A model generated the notes under the pieces. It did no database searches. It was not told the DNA's origin and saw only the letters and a program-made list of their open reading frames with translations. From assembly GCA_022818135.1 (NCBI GenBank), contig JAFMSR010000015.1, forward strand, positions 62,001 through 126,000: DNA of 64,000 nucleotides, read 5' to 3'. Position 1 is the stretch's first letter; every line of letters begins with the position of its first letter. Of this stretch, positions 54,961 to 64,000 are shown piece by piece. Origin of the DNA: Saxidomus purpurata (lineage: Eukaryota > Mollusca > Bivalvia > Venerida > Veneridae). Position numbers and translations under genes: made by a program.

Positions 54961-56410
54961 TATAACCGACAACACGAAATATATCAATATAATTTTAAAC
55001 TTAAATACATGTCAGTTTGTGAACGCTGAAAGTAGGTGTAAATATCACTTTTGATGTTCATTCAGTGAAATATATCTTGATCTTACACTGAAACAAGCAA
55101 TCATCCTTTTTACCCATTTCATGTGGTCACATTTCAGGCATGGTGTTTTAGAGAATGTACATGCTAACTTGATGTTACCTACACATATAAAAAACAAGAT
55201 ACGACAAAATGCCACATTCACACCAACCACTAAACATGCATGACTTGTGAGAGACAAGTACTTGGTTCCTGGCTCAGGAAACTATAGGCATACAACTTCA
55301 TACAATGGTCAAGCACTATGGGAGGAGGTGCAATGTACAAGAACCATAACTCTATCTTGATAAATTACCGAGTTATTGCCAAGAACCATATCTCTTGTTT
55401 AGTTTTTTTTGCAAGGTATTCTGTAACTACTAACTTCTTCAGTTGACATAGCGGTCTTTCGGGGGTATTAATCACATTTAGTGGTAGGTCTAGTTAAGGT
55501 ACTGCAATGAAATTTGAATTTTGTTTTAGGTCAAGGTCATAGTTACTAAATATAGTAGATTTTTTAAAGTGTTTTAAACTGTTTTAAGCAAAATATTTTT
55601 TTCAATTGTTTTAAGGAAGTGTCTTTGCCCAAAAACACACCTGAAACAGTCAAGGTGCCTTTTTTCACTAGGGTCAAAGTCAATGTTAAATTCTAATTAT
55701 TGTTCTATGGAGATGTCTGTTTTATTTTATTTTTAGAATTTTTTTTATTTCTACAATTTCTACAGACGCCGTATTCATGAATTTCACAATGACTTTTACT
55801 TTAAAACCTGTTCCTTGCATAGTACAACTTTTGCATCAAGAGGGGGGGATACGTGTTTAACAAACAGCCCTTGTTGTACTTTTTGTCAAGAAATCAGTAG
55901 TTATTCTGACAAAGTGCAAGAGGGCGACATAAGTGTTCTACTGAAACCATCTAGTGTAAAGTTTATGACACTATTTGTTCGACTCATATTTTGACGTTTA
56001 TTTATTTATCTATTTTCAGACTCGCAGTCTATCATGATTTCTAAAGTGTATATGGCGGCACTCTATGAGCTACTTTTTGTTAGAAGTTACAACCAAACCT
56101 TGATGGAAATTGTATGACCACAAGATCTCAGAGTCAATTTCTGTGATGGAATAAATCAGACCAGCCATTCAAGGATACAAAAGTCATATTTCAGCTTTAT
56201 TCCACGAAATTAGTTTTGGAAATCGTAACAAAATCTTGGCTCAATAACTCTGCATATATCAATTACTGACCCAAACAGGGAAAACAGTTTGCTATGCCGT
56301 AGGATATCCTGCTACGTGTATATATGAGCTTGTTTACACTCTTGGAACTACTTTTTTGTGAAATGAGAATGAAACATTGGTGAAAAGTGTATTAAAATTA
56401 AAATACTACC
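54961..56410. other. No gene; mostly old repeat-like sequence
   Basis: A segment at about 55870-55975 (TCTGACAAAGTGCAAGAGGG then CGACATAAGTGTTCTACTGA) recurs at about 60300-60356, so it is part of a further dispersed repeat. The rest shows nothing. Confidence 0.5.
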
Positions 56411-56429
56411 TCATATGTATAAATATTAA

Positions 56430-57090
56430 CTATTTGTAGAACTGTATATAGAATTGTCTTGTCTCAGGTTGTAAAAATATGTATTGACCTGTATATAGAA
56501 CTGAACTGTTTGTAGAACTGAATATAGAATTGTCTTCTCTCAGGTTGTAAAATATGTATTGACCTGTATATCAAACTGAACTGTATATAGAACTGTCTGT
56601 AGAACTGTATATAGAACTTTCTGAAGAACTGTTTATAGAACTGTATATAGACCTGTCTTCTCTCAGGTTGTAAAAGAATGTATTGGTCTGTATATAGAAC
56701 TGAACTGAACTGTTTGTAGAACTGTATATAGAACTGTCTTCTTTCAGGTTGTAAAAGTTTGTATTGAACTGTATATAAAACTGAACAATATGTAGAACTG
56801 TCTGTAGAACTGTTTGTAGAATTGTATATAGAACTGTCTTGTCTCAGGTTGTTTAAATATGTATTGACATGTCTATAGAACTGCGTATAGAACTTTATGT
56901 AGAACTGCCTATAGAACTGTATATAGAACTGGGTTATCTCAGGTTGTATAAATATATATGTATTGACATGTAAACAGAACTGTCTATATAACTGTCTGTA
57001 GAACCGCTGATAGAACTGTATAATTATAGAACTGTATCTTGTACTGTTTTATAGAACTGTATACAGAATTGTCTATACAATTGTATATAT
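56430..57090 (+). repeat. GAACTGTATATA minisatellite
   Basis: Irregular tandem copies of TATAGAACTGTMTGTAGAACTG, interspersed with TCTTCTCTCAGGTTGTAAAA about every 100-150 bases, which suggests a longer basic unit with internal short repeats. Confidence 0.85.
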
Positions 57091-57133
57091 GTAGTAGAAG
57101 TACAATACGGCACTTTTACTTCCTTGCAATTGA

Positions 57134-57200
57134 GCTAGCTTTTATGGTGACGTGGTAGAGTGTTCACTTCGGGTACTGGAGGACCCAAGTTCGAATGTAT
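57134..57200 (+). repeat. tRNA-like SINE head fragment
   Basis: GTGACGTGGTAGAGTGTTCA resembles an A-box region and CCCAAGTTCGAATGTATTCC a B-box region; no full tRNA fold and no clear tail. Confidence 0.45.
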
Positions 57201-57289
57201 TCCATAATGACAAGCTTTTATAATTCAGCATCAAACATTTTGAATTTGTCGGTGAAAAGATAGATAAAGAAAATGACAATGGTTGAGCC

Positions 57290-58440
57290 TTTAGACATAT
57301 TGAATACCTGTTTCTTACATTACTTCATTGATATATTAACAATATTTGAGCCTATTGGAAAGACTACCTGTTTTTTTAACATTACTCCATTGATATATCA
57401 ATTGACACTATTTGAACATTTGAAAACTTTGACTACCCATTTCGTACATTAGACAATGTTTGAGCCTTTGGAAACATTGACTACCTGCTTCTTTAACATT
57501 ACTCCTTTGATGTATTTGACAATATTTGAGCCTTTTGGAAACATTGACTACCTGCTTCTTTAACATTACTCCTTTGATGTATTTGACAATATTTGAGCCT
57601 TTTGGAAACATTGACTACCTGCTTCTTTAACATTACTCCTTTGATGTATTTGACAATGTTTGAGCCTTTTGGAAACATTGACTACCTGCTTCTTTAACAT
57701 TACTCCTTTGATGTATTTGACAATGTTTGAGTCTTTGGAAACATTGACTACCTGCTTCTTTAACATTACTCCACTGATGTATTTGACAATGTTTGAGCCT
57801 TTTGGAAACATTGACTACCTGCTTCTTTAACATTACTCCAATGATGTATTTGACAATGTTTGAGTCTTTTGGAAACATTGACTACCTGCTTCTTTAACAT
57901 TACTCCACTGATGTATTTGACAATGTTTGAGTCTTTTGGAAACATTGACTACCTGCTTCTTTAACATTACTCCACTGATGTATTTGACAATGTTTGAGTC
58001 TTTTGGAAACATTGACTACCTGCTTCTTTAACATTACTCCTTTGATATATTTGACAATATTCGAGCCTTTTGGAAACATTGACTACCTGCTTCTTTAACA
58101 TTACTCCACTGATGTATTTGACAATATTTGAGCTTTTGGAAACATTGACTACCTGCTTCTTTAACATTACTCCTTTGATGTATTTGACAATGTTTGAGTC
58201 TTTGGAAACATTGACTACCTGCTTCTTTAACATTACTCCACTGATGTATTTGACAATGTTTGAGCCTTTTGGAAACATTGACTTCCTGCTTCTTTAACAT
58301 TACTCCTTTGATGTATTTGACAATGTTTGAGCCTTTTGGAAACATTGACTACCTGCTTCTTTAACATTACTCCTTTGATGTATTTGACAATGTTTGAGCC
58401 TTTTGGAAACATTGACTACTTGTTTCTTACATTACTGCAT
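57290..58440 (+). repeat. 67-bp satellite array, about 17 units
   Basis: Unit: ATTGACTACCTGCTTCTTTA, ACATTACTCCTTTGATGTAT, TTGACAATGTTTGAGCCTTT, TGGAAAC. Units at the left edge are diverged, those in the middle differ at one to three positions (CTCCTTTG or CTCCACTG variants). Because 67 is not a multiple of three, all frames cycle through the unit, and antisense frames of up to 103 codons appear; they are not genes. Confidence 0.95.
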
Positions 58441-59970
58441 TGATATGTTGTGTATTTTCTCTTTTTTGTACATATGAACTGTTGCATGAAATATATGTAC
58501 ATAATTTACTATGCAGACCATTTCATATAAGATATTTCTGATTGCGTGTAAATTATGTAGTACCAGTCTGATATAGGATATTTTCTTTGTCATGAAGTTT
58601 GAAAGGGGCTTTATTTGTTTTACTAATTTTAACAATTAATATGTTGATAAAATGGATGAAAGAGGAACGAATTGTCAAATGTGAAAATGCCTTTACTATT
58701 AACATGCATATTGTATATACATTGTATCTTTTTTTGGTGCTATCAAATATATATCATGATGTGTATAATGTTTTGCATTTAGAAATAAAATGTGTGTGAT
58801 TCAGTTGCATATTAATTCATCAAGTATGAAAATGTTTTGACCATCTGTCATAAAAGGGCTTATTATGGACATTGTAGGAGCTGTGACATATCTTATAAGT
58901 TTTGATAGAAAATTGTTGGTTTAAAAGTTTGCCCTTTTTTATTGATTTCTGTTAACTTCAGTCAGATGTATGTTTTCTACACAGAAACTCGGCCATGTTT
59001 GGTGATAAACTAAGACATTACTACAAGTCAATACATAAAACATGTAGTAGTTTGGGTCTTTTGTGAAAGCAGTATCGTGCCTTAATGTTTATAATATCAT
59101 AGTACATGTGTTAACTATATATATTTAAACCGTTGTAGTGCATATTTTTTTTGATTATAGATAAATGATTATGCCAGACTATTTCTGATCGTCTGATGTC
59201 TGTCGCTTGTCTGTCCTTCGACACTGCAAAGGCCTTTGTACTAACGTTTCAGCAAAAGTATTCAGAATGTTTAAGGTCAATTCAGAGAAAACCATTGTGT
59301 GCACTCTAGATGCATCGTTTTGTTTCCAATCTTCATCAGAATCATTCAGCATATTTCCGTTGATAAACTCAGAGTCAGGTTTGTAACTAAAGTGGTAATG
59401 TTCGAAAGCTAAATCATGATGTGACAGTTCAGATAAAAACGTTGTCTACACTATAGATTCAACATTTTGTACGCAGTCTAAACTTAAAGTGTAAAGTTTG
59501 AAGCTGCACAGTGCCAAGTGCTGTGAAATTAAGGTCACCAGGGTAAATAATAGAAAGCTGAAACACTTTCGAGGTCAAATGTGTTATACCTAATGATCAA
59601 AAGATGATCAGAATTTATTATCTGATAATTAAGTTTGAAATTAATTCCATATGGGTCTAGGTAACCTAGAAATGCTTTTACATACACTGGGTACCAAATT
59701 TAAATTAGGAAGTGGTATCAAGCTGATAACGAATTGTTTTATTACACACGGTTTATTATACAGTTATCATATGTTTGTTGCTTCAGGTGAATGTTATAGT
59801 GCAGTGTGTTGATCCTCTTGTCATCATAAAATGATGCATGTCGACCACTCAGTGGTATAAATGATATTTTCATATGTTTTAGGAATATTCATTTTGATTT
59901 TATATTCACTATTATAAAATATATTACATTGATAAAATAATAAATGTAGTATTTGCATTTTGACTTCATT
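58441..59970. other. No feature recognised
   Basis: AT-rich. GACCTTTGNNNN-like and AAGGTCAAGGTC fragments at 59270-59580 suggest worn Helentron-type core repeats. Confidence 0.45.
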
Positions 59971-59973
59971 ATT

Positions 59974-60370
59974 TTTAGCTCACCTGAGAATAAAGTGCTC
60001 AATGTGAGCTATTATGATCGCCTGGTGTCCGCCCATCTGTCTGTCTGTTTGTCGTGATGCCGCCAAATTGTGTATGTCAAGGTCATATTTGACAGAGTTA
60101 TGCCCCTTTTTGTACTTAGTTTTTGTCACTTAAAACTTAATGTTGGCTTTAACTTTGCCATTTCTTAAGATTTCATCAAACTTTCAATTTGCATTGCTTA
60201 TGACATAAGGGTCGTGACGCGGCCAAATTTTGTAGGTCAAGGTAATTTTTAACAGAGTTATGCCCCTTTTTGTACTTAGATTTTGTCACAAAACTATTGG
60301 TTTTTCTGACAAAGTGTAAGAGGGCGACACAAGTGTTCTACTGAACACCCATCTAGTTTCATTGGTCTTC
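59974..60370 (+). mobile_element. Helentron-like element, partial
   Basis: Begins TTTTTAGCTCACCTGAGAAT with the hairpin-like TGCTCAATGTGAGC, then GGTGTCCGCCCATCTGTCTG and two copies of GTTATGCCCCTTTTTGTACT. The end is unclear. Confidence 0.55.
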
Positions 60371-60678
60371 ATGAAACTAGGTCAGAGTGATTGTCTTGAC
60401 GAAATCTTGAAAAACTAGGTCACACGGTCAAATTAAAGAAATACTTGTTTACACTCTAGAGGCCATATTTTTAACCCAGTTGTCATGTTAATTGGCCTGA
60501 ATGTTTGTCTTGTCAAGGTCAAACATAGTATTTGTAACAAGAAATTGCTTCCCTAATTAAATGATCTTTTTATGTTGTCCTCGATATATGAGCATTTGCC
60601 GCATGCTCATTTGAAACACAGCATATAGTTCAGGTGTTACAGAGTGGACAAAATATTGTTTTCACATTGACTTACTTT

Positions 60679-62391
60679 TTAGCTCACCTGGCACAAAGTG
60701 CCAGAGTGAGCTATTAGGATCGCATTCCGTCCGTCGTCCGTCCGCCTGTCCGCACGCATGATGGGTACCTTAGGTGGTAGGAAGTGTGGTCTAAGACAAT
60801 AGAAATCTATTGTCTTCATTCCGTCTTTTGTCCCTTAAGTGGTCATTCTTTTGTCACTTAAGTTGTCACTCTATTGTTTGAGAACAATGGAAATACCACC
60901 TAATAACACTTACGCAGGGGCGTCCGTCTGTCCGTCCGTCCACCATTTCCTTCAAACGACATCTCCTCTGAAACCACTGGGCCAATGTTGATGAAACTTT
61001 GCAGGGATGTTCCTTGCATGAACCTCTATCAAAGTTGTTCAAATAATTCCATTCCATGCAGAACTCTTGTTGCTATGGCAACAAATAGGAAAAACTTTAA
61101 AAATCTCCTCTGAAACCACAAAGGCCTAAAGCTTAGATATTTAGCGTGTAGCATTGTCTAGTAGACCTCTACCAAGATTGTTCAAATTATGACCCCCGGG
61201 TCAAAATTGACCCCGCGCGGGTGGTCACTTAGTTTTGCATAGGCTTATATAGGAAAAACTTTAAAAATCTTCTTCTCTGAAACCAAAAGGCCTAGAGCTG
61301 AGATATTTGGCATGTAGCATTGGCTAGTGGACCTCTACCAAGATTGTTCAAGTTATGACCCTTGGATAAAAATTGACCCCGCAAGGGTGGTCACTTAGTT
61401 TTACATAGGCTAATATAGGAAAAACTTTTTAAAAAAATCTTCTCAAGAACCACAAGGCCTCGAGCTTATATATTTGGCATGTAGCATTGTCTAGTGGACC
61501 TCTACCAAGATTGTTCAAATTATGCCCCTTGGATCAAAATTGACCTTGCCCGGGGGGTCACTTAGTTTTACATAGGCTAATATAGGAAAAACTTTTTAAA
61601 AAAATCTTCTCAAGAACCACAAGGCCTCGAGCTTATATATTTGGCAGGTAGCATTGTCTAGTGGACCTCTACCAAGATTGTTCAAATTATGCCCCTTGGA
61701 TCAAAATTGACCTTGCCCGGGGGTCACTTAGTTTTACATAGGCTTATATAGGAAAAACTTTAAAAATCTTCTTCTCTAAAACCGCAAGGCCGAGAGCTTA
61801 GATATTTAGCATGTAGCATTGTCTAGTGGACCTCTACCAAGATTGTTCAAATTATGACCCCCGGGTCAAAATTGACCCCGCCCGGGGGGTCACTTGGTTT
61901 TACATAGGCTTATATAGGAAAAACTTTAAAAGTCACAAAAAACCACAAGACCTAGAGATTAGATATTTGGCATGTAGAAATGCCTAGTGGACCTCTACCA
62001 AGATTGTTCAAATTATGACCCTCGGGTCAAAATTGACCCCTCCAGGGGGTTACTTGATTTTACCTAAGCTTATACAGGAAAACTTTAAAATTCTTCTTCT
62101 CTGAAACCACAGGGCCTAGAGCTTAGATATTTGGCATGTAGCATTGCCTAGTAGAGGTCTTTAAAGTTTGTTCAAATCATGACTCCTGGGGTCAATATTG
62201 GCCCCGCCAAGGAGGTCACTTGTTTTACAAAGATGTATATAGGAAAACCTATTTGGTATGTAACATCGTCTTGTGGACTTCCACCTACTTTGTTCAAATC
62301 ATGCCTCTTGGGTCAAAATTGACCACACCCATTAGGCAAGTGGACTGGTTTTCAGGTGAGCGATATAGGGCCATCATGGCTTTCTTGTTTG
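60679..62391 (+). mobile_element. Helentron-like non-autonomous element, complete
   Basis: The 5' end TTTTAGCTCACCTGGCACAA is nearly identical to that at 53333. A small MITE interrupts the TCCGTC region (60770-60904). About seven core repeats of about 160 bp follow (61080-62330), two of which (about 61420-61560 and 61578-61720) are almost the same, showing recent unit duplication. The end is CAGGTGAGCGATATAGGGCC with a worn hairpin, then CTTGTTT (about 62384-62390). Confidence 0.7.
60770..60904. mobile_element. 135-bp MITE inside the Helentron-like element
   Basis: TTAGGTGGTA at the left and TACCACCTAA at the right are inverted, with further imperfect pairing (AGACAATAG/CTATTGTTT). The equivalent place in the 53.3-kb copy lacks it, so it is a later insertion. 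Confidence 0.65.
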
Positions 62392-62394
62392 TAG

Positions 62395-63640
62395 ATGGTC
62401 CCAATCGTTAGTTTGTCTTTGATAACGCTTTACAGGTTACAGTTTTCAATTAACTTTCATCAAACTTGCTCAGAAGGTTTCCTGCAACATGTAGATGATC
62501 CCTATTGTTTTTGGGGTCGGTAGGTCACACGTGAAGGGCATAGTGACCTCCGTTAAATTTGATAACATTCTACGGGTCACAGTTTGCATTCAACTTTCAT
62601 AGTTCCATGTAACATGTAGATGATTTCTATTAATTTATGGGACAGTGGGTCAAAGGTCAAGGTCACAGTGACACGAACATTAAAAATATTTTCCGCTAAA
62701 TATCTTGAGATCTTTTTGACCCACAGTCTTCAAACTTCATAGGATGATTGGTCGCACTTAGTAGATGATCCTTTTTTTTGGGGTCAAAGGTCAAGGTAAC
62801 AGTGACCCGAACTTGAAAATCTTTTCCACTTGAAATCTTCATCACCCACAGTTTTCAAACGTCATAGGATGGTTGGTAATACTGAGTAGATGATCCTACT
62901 GTTTTGGGGTCAGTGGGTCAAGGTCACAGTAAACTCTGCAAGCTTTTCCTTGATAACATTGCAAAAGATTTTCACAAAACTTACTCAAAACAGTCGAGTC
63001 AGACCAGTAGAGCGATACTTTTGGGCCTCTTGTTCTGAAAATTGGATACAAAAGTTTAGTGAATTCTGGAGTTAAGTTTCCTTCTTAATACTCTACAGGT
63101 CACAATTTCCATTTGACTTTCATGAAACTGGCTCAGAATGTTACGTGCAACCTGTAGATGAACTCTATTGTTTAAGTGATCAGTGAATCAAAGGTTAAGG
63201 TTACAGTGATCCGAACTTTGATAAAAAATTGATCAATATATATCACCCACAGACGATGATTGGTCTTACTGATTGGTTGAAATCTGCTGTTTTTGAGGCC
63301 AGTGGGTTAATGGTACGATCACAGTGACCCCCGTTCATTTTTCCTTGATAACACGCACAGGTCACAATTTTCGTTTGACTTCTGCAACTTGTAGATGATT
63401 CTTATTGTTTTTGGAGTCGGGGTCAGTTGGTCACCGTGACCCAAACTTTGAATGTCGTTTCTGCTCAATATCTCGAGATCTATATCACCTGATTAGATGG
63501 TCCCTACTGTTTTTGGGTCATTTGGTCAAAATTTACCTCAGTTAGCTTTTCCTTGATAACATTCCAGAAGATTTCCACAAAACATACTCAGAACAATCTA
63601 GTAGAGCGATCAGGCCCTTATAGGCTTCTTGTTTTGTACG
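62395..63640 (+). repeat. Degenerate tandem array of GGTCAAGGTCACAGTGAC units
   Basis: Units of roughly 150-200 bases contain TTGATAACATTNCANAGGTCA, TTTCATCAAACTTGCTCAGA, GTAGATGATCCCTATTGTTT and GGTCAAGGTCACAGTGACC. Two stop-like ends, GAGCGATACTTTTGGGCCTC-TTGTT (about 63011-63035) and GAGCGATCAGGCCCTTATAG-GCTTCTTGTTTT (about 63605-63635), resemble Helentron-type 3' ends. Confidence 0.6.
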
Positions 63641-64000
63641 TCGATAATATTCCAGAAGAACTGAATATGTGTTACAACAAGGGACCTGAATCACACGAAT
63701 GTAATATTAAAGCTATAAAATATGAACTGTTTATACCATGAACGATGAAACCCTAATCACTGATATAATTACGTACTTATCAAAAACATTAACGACCCTC
63801 CATATTTAAGTAAGTGAGTAGGTAAAATATGTGGGAATAAACATATCAGTCACCTATATAAATTATATATTGTTTGCATAAGATAAGTGTAAAACTTGGT
63901 CGTATTCTCAACATCGCCAGGGTAACGAATACATACAACGGACTTATGTACATATGTAGGCAGACCTACATTAGTAATATATGTGACTGCGTCCGTGGTC
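63641..64000. other. No feature recognised
   Basis: AT-rich sequence to the window end. TTTAAGTAAGTGAGTAGGTA near 63807 together with GGGAATAAACATA resembles 23640-23675, so a dispersed repeat probably begins here and runs out of the window. Confidence 0.4.

Noticed and set aside
57408..58345. Antisense frames of 67-103 codons with a repeated MFPKGSNIVKYI-like pattern
   Set aside because: A product of the 67-bp satellite, whose frames rotate through the same unit; no other evidence of coding.
57290..58440. CRISPR-like array
   Set aside because: The repeats are contiguous 67-bp satellite units without unique spacers, in eukaryotic DNA.

Overview
This is eukaryotic, AT-rich, repeat-dense DNA that most resembles a bivalve mollusc. 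The pointers are tRNA-derived SINEs of the kind common in mollusc genomes, Helentron-like elements with core repeats of about 160 bp, and a NACHT/LRR-type protein carrying a DZIP3-type HEPN domain. The species cannot be named from the sequence alone. There is no operon structure, rRNA, convincing functional tRNA or CRISPR array.

The window holds one gene that can be assembled with confidence, on the + strand from 17140 to 51168. Four coding exons (17140-17532, 28486-28557, 30008-30395, 48515-51168) join with compatible phases (0, 0, 1) at GT...AG borders. Together they give a predicted 1168-residue protein with the order HEPN (DZIP3 type), coiled coil, NACHT NTPase, winged-helix-like region and weak LRR-like tail. 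It looks like a STAND/NLR-class intracellular sensor in which a probable ribonuclease domain replaces the usual death-fold adaptor. The HEPN active-site motif (R129-N-E-I-A-H134) exists only after splicing, because the arginine and the histidine lie on either side of an 11-kb intron.

Region by region: 1-9.3 kb holds repeats, including a 3.7-kb foldback element with a nested 975-bp TA-target MITE, and a TACTGC-based minisatellite at 6.8-8.0 kb. A deletion derivative of a PIF/Harbinger transposon lies at 9564-10762, with the N-termini of both of its usual proteins. MITE-like and SINE repeats fill 11-17 kb. Introns 1 and 3 (10,953 and 18,119 bp) hold most of the structural novelty: two long foldbacks, several SINEs with target-site duplications, a strand-switching array at 34.2-35.1 kb, a GCAGTA-type array of about 2.7 kb at 36.1-38.9 kb, and a nearly perfect 241-bp palindrome at 45.6 kb. 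Downstream of the gene, 51.4-64 kb is almost entirely tandem arrays and Helentron-like elements, plus a 67-bp satellite at 57.4-58.4 kb.

Most long open frames outside the gene are by-products of tandem repeats with few stop codons. All repeat classifications rest on reading the sequence by eye, without database searches. Coordinates of old repeats are approximate; those of exons and of elements with target-site duplications are exact to the base as read.
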